DNA of 21,174 nucleotides from Echinostoma caproni (GCA_900618425.1 UZAN01049978.1:1-21174); one strand, 5' to 3'; counted from the first letter of the stretch, positions 11,392-20,861 are shown. Program-made: numbers and translations. Notes: generated by a model not told the origin, from the letters alone.

Positions 11392-11776
11392 GATTGAACT
11401 GCACCTACGGAAGATTGGAAGATTGGAATTATCGAGGGTTTTCCTTTTGACTAAAGCCGTCTTATTTGACAACCTAGTGGTCATAAATTGATTCATGGTC
11501 ATGATTCTTTGCCCTCTGCTTCCAAAGAAATTATGACAGCAATATCTTTTCAGTTTTCTCACGCACTGCATTAAAGGCAAATGTCGTCGATGCCCTTGTG
11601 TAATCATTCATTGGATAGAAGTGGCGATAAAAATTGCAATTAACTGGTTTTAATTTCGTTGGACTAAAGTTGAATCGACTACTGCTTTGAACATCAGTTA
11701 CATTGAGAACCCCAGCATTAATTAGGCAGTGCTGGCTACCATTACATCAACTCAGATATCATATATTTCAACCCTG

Positions 11777-11796
11777 CCCCCCCCCCAAAAAAAAAA
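11777..11796. repeat. C10 run directly joined to A10 run
   Basis: Ten C then ten A with no spacer. Such runs are prone to length error in assembly and to slippage. Confidence 0.95.
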
Positions 11797-12414
11797 CACA
11801 TTTAAGTAACAAATGATCGGTTACGATCAGCTTCGATGAATGCATTAATCCACTCTCAGCCTTTCCGGATAATTTCCGAAAAGCTGGTCGAGTGTTTTAC
11901 CTTCAATGTTTAGCGCATTCAATTTGGTTTAGTTAACTTTATCAAGGAACCTAAAATAACATTAAATTAATTAATAATATTAAATTATCATTATGGGACA
12001 ATAAATCTTATAGCAGAAAAATCAGTTTATAATTTGCTTTCGGACGGAATACTCCCGTATTACCCAACTAGAAATGATGGGATTAGCTAGTTCGAGCATA
12101 AACTCTTGATCAAAGAAGCCTTATAGATTAGTGATAGAGCATAATAAATCTGTTTCGTTGCAACCCAATAAATCGGTTACTGTAGGATCCATTTGAGAGG
12201 GGAGGATACTGCGATCAATCAAAGATAATCAAAGCGAATGAACAAGTGGGTGGTAGGTTAGAGATTTGCAGTGTATTTCACCCACCTGCCCCCAAAGAAA
12301 AGAACTCAAGGTAACTTTCCCCGCTAAATAAATGTCATCTAATAAATTATACAATCGGTCATTCCATGAAAGTGAAGTTAGGATAAAGCATCGAACAAGT
12401 GTGAGTTTTGCCAT

Positions 12415-12603
12415 TTGAAAATGCCAGAGCCATATCTCGGTAAACTAAATCTCAGCAATTCTACACTAAAATGCTGGCCTCATCGGCGCGTGGCCTACAA
12501 AACAATCCAGCCCGCAAAAAAGAAGCTCCAGAAGTGTTCCAATGATAAATCGTCTTTTGCCAAAGTTTACGGAGCTGATGGGCCGTTAAATAGTATTGTG
12601 TAG
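12415..12603 (+). other. Small unassigned open frame with a downstream AATAAA
   Basis: A 62-codon, lysine-rich frame ends at 12603. AATAAA lies at 12636-12641, followed about 20 nt later by a T/G-rich stretch, as in an animal 3' end. It could be a short last exon. A weak acceptor-like CTCAG lies within it near 12450-12454. The product is not recognised and there is no independent support. Confidence 0.15.
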
Positions 12604-13989
12604 TAACAAGTAGTAGCATTATGAATGAGCACATGAATAAACAACTCTCCTTCAAATACCTTGGTTTCGTCTTGTATCATATTCCCGCTTATCACGGGCT
12701 ACATTTAGTGCGTTTAAAGTAACTTTTCAGATCAATACACTTCAGAAATATTGTTTTCTTCTTATCGACTTCACTGGCGTGACCCAGTCCACCTTCCTTA
12801 TATTTTGGTTAAAGACTGAGAAAATATCTCCAAGTGGTTGAAGTTTATTTTGGCATGCAGTGCCATGGGTTTGAAACGAAGTATATTACACGGCCTGTCC
12901 AAGTATGATCGAGTCAGTGAACTCCAAAAAAATCAGCTAATCAAAGTTACCCCAGCAGCAGAATCACCCTAATCACTGTTCACTCCGTCTGTGCATAAAC
13001 ACAGAGCTCTAAGTGTTCTATTATTCTTTACATGTATCGATTTGTTTCTAATCCAGAAACAAAAGTATTATCCCGAGCGTGGCAGCTTTTTCATGTCTTA
13101 TCCTTTGTTCTTTGTTATATACGTGCTCTGTCCATATAGCCACTAAATATGTTCACCCGTCGGAAGTAATTAGTGTCCGATCAGTGCGTACGTTGTTTAT
13201 GATGGATGTTTCAGCGAGCTTTTCTTCATGAAAGTAAGTCACCTGTGCTGGGAACGTTGCACGTCTACTAAGCATGACATCACACAATCACCTCGTAATT
13301 GAATTGAATTGATTGAAAAATGCAACACCGAACTGGGGTCCACCTTCGTAAGTTTCCCTCTCTATGACTTCTGATCAGGAAACTGTAAGAAGTCAATCAA
13401 ATCTGAGGGATCAGTTTGATAATCTTGTCGATCACGTGTTTTTGATGGTTAATATGGAGTAGATGAATGCGTTCAGTGCGCTTCTCTCTAAGCAGAATTC
13501 TTCTCCGGTCGCAGCGCAATGGATTTCACGTTGCCAGGTTCTAGCCGCACGTCTGATAAATAATGTGTCCTAAAAGGAGTGATGATCAATACGGGTACAT
13601 GAAAGGTTTGAATATATCGAATTGAGTAAATCAACAGACCAAATCCTATTCTCATCCTCCTCGTTGGTCAAGACATCTTTCATATGGCTTTGTACAAAGC
13701 AAAATGTCCCATATTATCACGCAATCGTCTTTTGATCGGATAACTATAGGCCTAACGAGGGAATCCAAGGAGGTTCCCATCACAATGCCGTCAATTTATT
13801 TCATAATTCATTCAGACATTTGCGTCACACGAAAAGAAATACATCGCTTCAAAGTCAAAGCCAAAGTTTTATTATGGGCATTATTGCAAGGAGATGCTTT
13901 TCTCGGGGTGTTTACACGAATTTAACTGTAACAATGATGGATAAACTTTCATATGCTATTTTCGGTTATGTTATATGTGCTCATGGATG

Positions 13990-14590
13990 TTGGAATGTAA
14001 TGTTGATGTGTTAATGATTCGCCAAGTTTCAACGTGATAGAGTCAATCGTCGTGGCACAAACGATATGAGATGGTAAGGAGTTCCGGGCAGTGCACACTC
14101 TGATGGTGAAGGAATGACGTCGACAGTCCAGTCGAGATTTTTGGAGTAGTAACTTAAATAGATGTCCCCGTAGATGAACGTTTGATAACAACGTCAAAAG
14201 TGGTCGACAACAATGGTTTGGGTTGTGTAATATTGGGTACACTAAAATCAACGCTCCTCGAATCCGATGATACTGAGCAGAGTATAGACCCAATGACTGC
14301 AGTCTCTCATGCATGAGTCATAAGAGTCCTGTGACCATCTTCGTGGTGAGCTCCAACATCTTATGATCTCGTTGTAACCATGGATTCCAGCTTTGGATGG
14401 CGTACTCAATATGCGGCCGGATGCATGCTAATAGCAGACATGGAAATAAAGATCGTTCAAAATGACGAAAACCAAGTTTAAGTAGACCGATATGTTTGAG
14501 TGCTGCTGATGACGCCTCGACATAGTTAACAGAACATCTTAGGTCTTCGTGAACAAAAAACACCCAAGTCCTTCTCTGTTGATGCATGCG
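13990..14590 (-). mobile_element. 5'-truncated LINE 3' end, C-terminus of reverse transcriptase (family B)
   Basis: Read on the minus strand, from about 14590 downward. EKDLGVF (with a small frameshift) leads to VHEDLRCSVNYVEASSAALK. FPCLLLACIRPHIEYAIQSW then forms the 'lF..lv.p.lEYaiqsW' block, followed by MLELTTKMVTGL, ERLQSLGLYSAQYHRIRGAL and finally RNSLPSHIVCATTIDSITLKL, the 'WNsLP..vv.a.sv..FK' ending. This is the classic tail of a CR1-like reverse transcriptase. Homology stops abruptly near 14590, before the catalytic loop, as expected from 5' truncation during target-primed insertion. It has stops between the blocks and is inactive. It is closely similar in layout to the plus-strand copy at 16340-17145. 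Confidence 0.9.
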
Positions 14591-16339
14591 GCAGTAGTTT
14601 ATTTGCGAACTGAGTTATAAAAAATGAAATCACAAGGCAATACATTTATAAACAGAGAACAAACGTCGATCGAATACATCCTCTGAAATGTGATCCACAT
14701 TCACTGTCATTTGACAAGTTTTTGTTACAATCGATAACCATTTTTTCCATAATATATTTCACATTCTCTCCATTCCAATCACAATCACAAAGTTATAGAG
14801 ATTAGTGAAAAATCGTTATTCGCTAGCCAACACTTTGATCAAAATTCGTGAATTATTCAATCGCAAGCCCAAATTTGAACGAAGTTCTGCCGATGGGGTA
14901 CTTATCAGGAGGACGAGTATTGTTACATACCTGTTTTGTAAGCAGGTTATTCCGAACAGACGTTGTGACATTCTTAAGTACATCCATATATTTTCCTTTC
15001 CGTGATACACGACCATTAGTAAAAAACTTCAATAAGGACACCACAACGACTTTTGAATGAGGCACCATTACCCCTTAATTATTGATCTATTAGGCTTAAT
15101 GCGCAAATTGCGCTTGTGTAACAAATCTACGGATCAAGTGACGATCCATTTATTCATCCACGTTTATTCGAAGCCGATTCAGCTGCCATTTTGCTCGTGA
15201 TGGCAGTGACCCAACTTGCAAGTAAACCATCTCACTGCTATTAGAACGGTTGTCTTTTCTATAAAAGCTACTCCCGATATATGATATATTTGCTTTCACT
15301 CGCCGACCAGAAAGATGATAGAATACAGATATGTCACTGGTTCAGACTAATACATTAAGAAAGCGCAGTAATCGCCATGACATCATTAAGCTGTCCGAAA
15401 ACGTTCTTCGAATTACCCACTCAGGTTCATCGGACCGTTCGCATTCAACACTTACCAAAAAAACGAACGCATTTGCTAATGTCGAATAAAATGCATTATC
15501 ACTATGCAGGGGATCAGTGATTACCGTTTTTCATCCCAACAGTATCAACCGATCGGGAGGCATCTGTTGTCTGATAGCAAGCTGCACTGATAGGTTTGCG
15601 AACATCGATGGAGCGCTGGATCACTGCTACAAGCACTCAAATAAGTACCTGATATTAATCTTCGACATGTAACATGTGCCTTGGACTCTAATGATTATCC
15701 GTTTCCTACGGTAAAAAGTATGTCTCGTGGCGGCTATTCCATTCAAGTGGTGGATTGCGAACGACATACATCCGAAATATCCGGACCGGAATCATCATTT
15801 TCTGTCCGTCCGTCTGTCTGCCTGTTTGTCCATCTATCTGCGTGAGATTAGATTTCCCAAAAATATCTGGTGACCAGATAGAAGAAAAGCTAGAGAAAAC
15901 ACTTTTTGATGTCTCGTAAACTATTGGTAATTATCCAATGAACATGGGTGCAATTTTCACTACGGTTCCTTTCTCCGGTGCTAGGCTTGGCAGCGGTCAC
16001 GCTTTGGGGTAAATCCCGTTAATACTGTTTTATAATTCATTCGATACTAAATCTTTTCTAGATTTGTGAATTGTTTTGATGTATGTTTGATGTCTCCTCA
16101 ATAGTGGATAGACGTCTCTTAAGACCGTTATGTTGAGTGAACAACTTTTATTGCCATGACCTTAGATGAATCGATCATGGTACATCCTAAAGGAAGAATC
16201 AACGACATGATCGAGGTGCGGATCACATAAAGTAACACAATATACTCTCTGTACATAGTTTTATCCTATCACAACCAGATAGAACAACACAAATAACTTC
16301 CACATAATTGTAGTGATCTCTAGATCAATTTATCTAAAA
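14591..16339. other. About 1.7 kb without a supported gene
   Basis: At 14805-15068 four frames of about 65-70 codons overlap on both strands, and none resembles a known protein. A pyrimidine-rich tetranucleotide tract is listed separately. I see no RNA gene, although older repeats could be hidden. Confidence 0.5.
15801..15840. repeat. Imperfect (YGTC/YATC)n tetranucleotide tract
   Basis: About ten units built on TGTC/CGTC with variants. It is a simple repeat. Confidence 0.8.
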
Positions 16340-17145
16340 GCAGCTTCTTTCACCTAATGGATTTAGTTTCAAGCTATCAAATAGGCAAAAATCAATTTGT
16401 TTTATATACTGACCGATTACACCAAAATCTGGAACACAGTGATAAAAGCTGAGGTTTCACTAACACTCAGAGCCGTTCGTCAATGGTCGATGGAGAATGA
16501 GATTACGTGCAGCGCATCCAAATGTCAGAGAGTATTACAGCATCACAAAATTCCGTTTTCATACTTACTCGGAGATCAACGACAACCAACCACATCCATC
16601 AAATGAGAAGGGTCTTGTTGTAGTTGTCTAAGACGAATTAAGCTATTCGTTTAACTGCTCTAGAGCGTCCTCTGTGGCTCAAAAGCATTTCAGTTTGATT
16701 AAGGGAGTCTTTAGTAGATTTTAGCAAAGGTTATTTCCGTGTTTGTTATCAGTGTATATTCAATCACAAATTGAGCATACTATTTAGGGCACAATCGCAA
16801 GAACCGGAATGTCCACAACAAATGGTCATTAGGATACTGAATGGACTTCATTTCAATATCTCTGTGGAAAGACTGTAATATTTGGGATTATATTTCATTC
16901 TTTATCACAGACTTGCTCTTTATGTAGCAAAATCCCTCACAATTCATGGTGACTGCTGTTCACTTTGTAGCCCAAAGTCCACCTCAGCGGACTTTAATTA
17001 AATTTAGTGAGTCGAGAATGTCGACAAGAGTTTCATCACTTCTCTGCCTGTGCACTATTTGGAATTGTGCATGATATAACGTTGCCCTGGATCCCACAAT
17101 TCAATCTTTCAAGCATGAACTTGATGAATCTTTGGCCTGGCTAAA
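16340..17145 (+). mobile_element. Degenerate LINE 3' end, reverse-transcriptase C-terminus (family B)
   Basis: On the plus strand, a decayed catalytic loop (ILTDYTKIWN at about 16405-16434, originally of the FADDTKIW type) is followed by VRQWSMENEITCSASKC (about 16470-16525), the 'L..WS.eN.i..naSKC' block of CR1-like elements. After a frameshift come GDQRQPTTS and EKGLVVVV (the 'eKDLGV' block), QQRLFPCLLSVYIQSQIEHTI (about 16725-16785), then MVIRILNGL and YLGLYFILYHRLAL, and finally DPTIQSFKHELDES at about 17090-17130. Stops and frameshifts run throughout, so it is inactive. Its blocks match those of the minus-strand copy at 13990-14590. It ends about 60 bp before the inverted SINE head, which makes a LINE-SINE relationship worth testing. 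Confidence 0.88.
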
Positions 17146-17206
17146 ACTTCGATATTCATAAAGTACAAGACGAGGGAAACCATTTGATATTTCTCATCGA
17201 AAACAT

Positions 17207-17319
17207 TGTGCGTAGCGCCAACCAGCTCATGCCTGAACTGACTGACTGCCATTGAAGACAACACCTGAACAAACACGAATTGGCAATTTGGTTCAGCCAG
17301 GGCATGAGCTGGTTGGCGC
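17207..17319. repeat. Snapback: inverted partial SINE head facing the intact head
   Basis: The plus-strand sequence at 17215-17238 (GCGCCAACCAGCTCATGCC then TGAAC) is the reverse complement of 17291-17319, apart from 5 extra nt (CCAGG) in the right arm. The spacer is 52 nt. Homology continues on the left to about 17207: the inverted copy keeps the TGTGCGT complement of the head but lacks about 6 nt in the middle of box A. The left arm is therefore a broken, head-only copy in opposite orientation, not just a chance stem. Confidence 0.85.
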
Positions 17320-17367
17320 AGTGGTAACGCACACGCCTTCCATGCGATGGGTCCGGAGTTCAAATCC
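17314..17367 (+). promoter_or_regulatory. Internal RNA polymerase III promoter (boxes A and B)
   Basis: Box A is TGGCGCAGTGG at 17314-17324. Box B is AGTTCAAATCC at 17357-17367, close to the GGTTCGANTCC consensus. The 32-nt gap is typical of tRNA-type promoters. A D-stem-like pair (GCG/CGC) surrounds box A. Confidence 0.85.
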
Positions 17368-17375
17368 CGGGCAGA

Positions 17376-17441
17376 ACGGTGGATATGCACTACTGATGAG
17401 CTCTAATACGAGCGAAACTCGAGTCTAGTGCTTCCGACCGT
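17376..17441 (+). ncRNA. Hammerhead ribozyme, type I, short stem III
   Basis: All catalytic parts are present. The core CTGATGA is at 17393-17399. Stem II is GCTC/GAGC (17400-17403 with 17410-17413) with loop TAATAC. GAA at 17414-17416 precedes stem III, and the conserved A-U pair is A17417 with U17424. C17425 is the cleavage-site base, so self-cleavage is predicted between 17425 and 17426. Stem I is open to the flanks: GCACTA (17387-17392) pairs perfectly with TAGTGC (17426-17431), then comes an internal loop (GGATAT opposite TTCCG), then ACGGT pairs with ACCGT (17376-17380 with 17437-17441). The stem I internal loop and loop II are placed where natural hammerheads make their tertiary contact. 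Stem III is tiny: the octamer ACTCGAGT (17417-17424) is self-complementary, which favours a two-molecule (dimeric) fold, as known for short-stem-III hammerheads of retroelements. Compensated stems and an intact core suggest activity; this is not tested. Confidence 0.94.
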
Positions 17442-17470
17442 ATGGTTGAATCGATGAACTGAGGATTGTG

Positions 17471-18551
17471 CGTGTAGGTGAAGTCCGAAGGATAGTCAGT
17501 CAGATCAATCAACATCCCAAAGTCTCGATATCTCTCTTTTCGTGCATTGCTTTTAAGATCCTACTACGTAGCTTGCTTTACTTTCCGAATTCGTACACCT
17601 TTAAGACACACCATTTTTTATTCTGTTGCTTTTCAGCATACGCTGCCTTGCTCAGTTCGCATTATACCAAATGCAAGTCGTATTCATTCATCCGAATAAA
17701 CATTCTCTATTGGTATTAAACAAAGATTTATGTGATTCGTTTTATTAAACCAGGCTCAGTCATACTGCTCATCCATCATGTGAATAGTTCAATAGATGTG
17801 CCTACATCCAATGCCAGACGTCAGTACAAGCCTATATACTCTTGATCTACCCTTTATTTCCTAACGGTGGTCCGTATCATACTGAATTATTTACTCTCGC
17901 GCAATTTAGAAATTAAAACTAGCTTTCTTGTGACTGTAGAAATCGATTTTCATGATAATGCCTTCTCTCGGTTTATCTGTCTTTCGGAAATTCTCGCATA
18001 TATCAACGGAAAAATGAATCACGGAATTTGATGAAGCTACTTGCATCGATTAGTTTGACCAAATATCTGATTTAGCAAGAAATCGAAAGCGACTAACACT
18101 GAATATCGGACAGGCATTGAAGACCCCACTACCTTGTTTCATTACAAGTCTTACATATTATCTGATACCTGATATGTAAGATGTTGAGAGTGAGTAACGG
18201 AACTAAAGCCAGACGTTATATTGTCACTCTATCCTGTAATCATTTCATGTCATTATAGTTGCATTACCAGTAGCATAAATTCAATCAAGCTATTAAACAC
18301 CTCCTGCTTCTGACTGCAGTTCAAAATCGTCCATCACGATGTCCTATCACTTGTGTGTGATCTTCTTTCCTCCCGTTTCCTCCGCTTCGTCGTCATTCTC
18401 TTTCATATTCCCCAATTTTCTCCTTGTTCGGCCACATTGTATTGGGCATGATTTCTCAAATGAGGATGTGTGGTGACCCAGGACCACGAGATGACGCCTA
18501 CCCTGGAGCGGCATGTCACAGTCACAACTGCGATCAATCAAATTTGAAAGG
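17471..18551. other. About 1.1 kb without a supported gene
   Basis: Only short open frames. A C/T-rich stretch lies at about 18350-18420. A TGGTGACCC string at about 18466 recalls the tRNA-Trp primer-binding site used by some trematode Ty3/gypsy elements, but no LTR end precedes it. One hairpin is listed separately. Confidence 0.5.
18149..18181. repeat. 10-bp inverted repeat, 13-nt loop
   Basis: CTTACATAT (18150-18158) and ATATGTAAG (18172-18180) are exact complements, with one further T-A pair outside. No partner or function is recognised. Confidence 0.65.
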
Positions 18552-18567
18552 TGACGTCAATGACGTG
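18552..18567 (+). promoter_or_regulatory. CRE-like site followed by a second half-site
   Basis: A perfect palindromic TGACGTCA at 18552-18559 is followed two bases later by TGACGTG (18561-18567). This matches the CREB/ATF binding consensus. It lies just before the candidate LTR start, so it could be a host enhancer or part of a regulatory repeat. Binding is inferred from the consensus only. Confidence 0.35.
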
Positions 18568-18573
18568 CGTACG

Positions 18574-18820
18574 TGTCACGGCTTCTGACCACACCCCATA
18601 GGCAGATTGTGCCAGCCAATCCGAGACAGTGCAATCCAGACCGAAGCAGAATGACGCAAGCAATACTGGAATACAATTGGTGGAAGCCTGGATAGCCAAT
18701 GATCTTCTTTTGTACATTATTCAATCGCCCCCATGTCTTTCAATAAACGAACTACGAACTACCATTCTTGTGGCTTCTTCCTCGCGTCTCACTTACGTGG
18801 GACATTGCGTGCTAGTGCCA
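18574..18820 (+). mobile_element. Candidate solo LTR remnant
   Basis: The segment starts TGTCACGG, contains CCAAT at 18616-18620 and 18696-18700 and AATAAA at 18742-18747, and can be ended at GTGCCA just before a TGG that could begin a primer-binding site. That is the layout of a U3-R-U5 long terminal repeat of about 247 bp. Against it, there is no second LTR, no gag-pol, no clear polypurine tract and no convincing target-site duplication. A host promoter or 3' end is an equal alternative. Confidence 0.28.
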
Positions 18821-19504
18821 TGGCGGTCCAGTGCTTCCGTGATCCAGTCCCTGATAGCTGATCCTTGATTCGTGTTCTGTGATTCCTATTGCGTATTTCG
18901 TGTTCCGAGTTCTGTGCGTATTACTACTACTACTAATACTATGACCACTACGATCAATATAGGATTACACCACTTCTCCTTTCGTCTACAGCTCCGTTTG
19001 CACTTTGATCGTGTCTTCTCGATTGAGTAAGTGCACTGGGGCACTATTGCAGTCGTAGTGTATTCTGTGACTGTATTAGATCACCGCATAAGTGCAGAAC
19101 CGTATATATGCATTCAGCGAACACATTTGGGGGGCTGGTCTCCGTCGCGATCGAGGATGTGTAGTAGTCGAAGTAGGTATGGGTTACGAATCACGTAAAT
19201 GAAATACTGAATCGCACTGGCACTGGTAAGTCGTAGTCTCTAGTCACCAAGATGTAGGGAAGAGGCCACAAAAGTAGTGGTTCTTTTATTTAAAGAAATC
19301 AATGGGATTAAATATGCAAATAGAAATATCATTGGTCAAATGAATATCAGCCAATCACCTCTCTTGTTTTTCGAGTCCCACTGCTTATGTTTTCATTGTA
19401 TGTCTGTTGATACTGATGCTGCCGGTCCACGGCCCAATGTCCAAAAACTTGGATGTGTGGGCGCTTGGTTGGTGTTATCTGGGAGGACTACCTCACCACA
19501 GTAC
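18821..19504. other. No gene seen; short (TAC)n tract
   Basis: It holds a TAC-type repeat at about 18920-18941 and a G-rich TTTGGGGGGCTGG near 19130. The open frame at 19277-19549 runs into the following LINE and shows no other motif. If the upstream segment is an LTR, this could be remnant 5' leader, but I see no gag. Confidence 0.45.
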
Positions 19505-20340
19505 TATAATGTGCAGTCCTTTCTAATACTAATTCTCTACGTATATTAGTGACTTTTCTCCTGACTTCTCTNCTCTCTTCAAATACGCTGACAATGTGGT
19601 TTAATGTTAAGCCATCTACAGTTCCTCTGGTCTTTCACAATTTTCTGACAACTTGGAAAGCGTTCAAGAATTTTTCGTCACAACCGTCCTCTCTCTTAAC
19701 CCCTCAAAATGCTTTGAACTTCTCTTTAATTTATCACTTTATTCTTTCCCATTTGAACCGGTACCGACTGGCCCTGAACCAGTATCCCGGGTAAGCTTTA
19801 TCAGATATCTGGGGGTTTTATCGGTGATAATAATGGACCTCTCACACTCAACATATATATACATATATATATATATATACATATATATATCGTCGGTAAA
19901 CTTCGGCGACTTTCTGTCCATATCGGTAAAATTCGTCAGTTTTATACTCAAAAATCTATTGTAATCTAATTCGTTTACCAATGTGTTTTCTCCGTTTTAC
20001 TTTTTGCGCACCGGTTGTTTTTTCCAATCTCCTATAGAAATACTGTAAATTGCTGTGACGTGGACTGAACATCATTAACCGCGTCTCTTCAATCCCACTG
20101 GAGGAGTTGGTAGCTCACCTATGTGAAGGTCATTTGAATGCCTGTTAAAAGTTTGCACATAAGGCTTTTGTCGACTCCATCCACATCCACTACACACCGA
20201 TTTAACTTCCTGTGAATCCCATCCCAGTATCACTGTTCCCTCTTGAATAAACATATGTTGTAACTCTACGGTAATCTCTTTCGCAGGTATTCTAGTTAAC
20301 AAAGAACAGGTTTTCACAGACTTCGTCATTTTTTTAGGAT
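19505..20340 (+). mobile_element. Degenerate LINE reverse transcriptase interrupted by an AT repeat (family A)
   Basis: On the plus strand, TYISDFSPDF precedes LFKYADNVV. The catalytic loop (19584-19595) has Asn in place of the second Asp. Next come LSLNPSKC (about 19690-19712) and IRYLGVL (about 19802-19822). The AT microsatellite then intrudes. Coding traces resume with RLSVHIGKIRQF (about 19905-19940) and, after frameshifts, GHLNAC, FAHKAFVDSIH (about 20145-20185), SFAGILVNKEQVFTDF (about 20278-20325), the last a C-terminal block like 'S.ariLvdk..v..dl'. An ambiguous base (n) sits at 19572, inside the catalytic region. The element is non-functional. Block order matches the copy at 9240-11210. 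Confidence 0.85.
19851..19890. repeat. AT dinucleotide microsatellite with AC interruptions
   Basis: About 40 bp of alternating AT with three ACAT breaks, lying inside a decayed LINE between its 'YLGV' block and its C-terminal blocks. Confidence 0.95.
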
Positions 20341-20861
20341 TTTACTTTGTCTTCTTTTCCCTTCTCTCTCCACTTTGTACACTTTCAACTGAAATGTAGG
20401 CTTTGCGCTTACAGAATTTATAATTTTGATTACAATTACCTTAAAAACTAGCTCATAGGAAAACTTGCCACCAGTAATAATGGACACGGTGGAAAGGTGT
20501 TAAATTTGATTTGAAACGAAGATAGAGGAAGTATTGCTCCGCGTACTGAACCGGCATCAACCAGAACAGAAACAGACCGTCTGCAAATGGAACGAAAAAA
20601 TGAGTGATACAATTGTAAATATGACATCTGAAATTTTCGTAATATGGAATTTCACATTTTATTGGGAGCAAATTACAGGTAGGACTGCTGTATGGCGAAA
20701 CATAAATACGTTCTCTTAAGCTAGAAATTATGGTTTCTCGGTACTGCGCCCTTGTTAACAAGTTTGGATGCTAACATATGCTACGGCGTCTAAAGTGCAG
20801 TGTTAGAAATAACTTCTAAGAGATTCAGTAATGCTTAAGTATGCTTATTATGGTGGTATTT
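20341..20861. other. No supported gene
   Basis: Two opposing frames overlap: 102 codons on the minus strand (20453-20761) and 61 codons on the plus strand (20534-20719). The plus frame contains a donor-like CAG/GTAGGA near 20680, so a host exon is possible, but neither product is recognised. The first 100 bases are probably the 3' tail of the preceding LINE. Confidence 0.45.

Larger units (their letters stand above)
11211..13989. other. About 2.8 kb without a supported gene
   Basis: It contains homopolymer tracts (listed) and a small open frame with a downstream AATAAA (12415-12603, listed). Other frames are short and overlapping. An AT-rich patch lies near 11940-12000. I see no RNA gene or mobile-element end. 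The minus strand from about 11600 to the T12 tract at 11380-11391 could be read as a short retrocopy with an A tail, but I cannot identify a source. Confidence 0.5.
17301..17470 (+). mobile_element. tRNA-related SINE-like element carrying a hammerhead ribozyme
   Basis: A tRNA-like head begins near 17301 (GGCATGAGCTGG), with a box A and a box B at normal tRNA spacing. There is no convincing acceptor stem, and the T-arm stem carries a bulge, so it is tRNA-derived rather than a tRNA gene. Box B is followed within about 10 nt by a complete hammerhead ribozyme. The 3' end is uncertain: I place it near 17470, and no A-tail or clear target-site duplication is visible. A Pol III-type head followed by a hammerhead is the known organisation of the schistosome Sm-alpha repeats; membership of an equivalent family is inferred. 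The ribozyme would cut the Pol III transcript into a head fragment and a tail, or release unit-length RNA from tandem copies. Confidence 0.88.

Noticed and set aside
14505..14525. Hammerhead-like CTGATGA on the plus strand
   Set aside because: It lies in LINE coding sequence on the opposite strand, with no matching GAAA or stems.
14805..15068. A gene in the cluster of open frames on both strands
   Set aside because: Four frames overlap with equal quality and none has a known motif; chance openness is the simpler explanation.
17301..17375. A functional tRNA gene
   Set aside because: Boxes A and B fit, but there is no acceptor stem, the anticodon arm pairs poorly and the T stem is bulged; the unit runs into a hammerhead, so it is a tRNA-derived repeat.
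17109..17390. 93-codon minus-strand frame as a gene
   Set aside because: It is antisense to a LINE tail and to the SINE head; its sequence is explained by those repeats.
18466..18573. A compact LTR element using TGGTGACCC as primer-binding site with an LTR at 18574
   Set aside because: The sequence before 18466 does not resemble the end of the 18574-18820 segment, so the two are not a matched LTR pair.
20075..20329. 84-codon minus-strand frame as a gene
   Set aside because: The plus strand here reads as the C-terminal blocks of a LINE reverse transcriptase, so this frame is a shadow.
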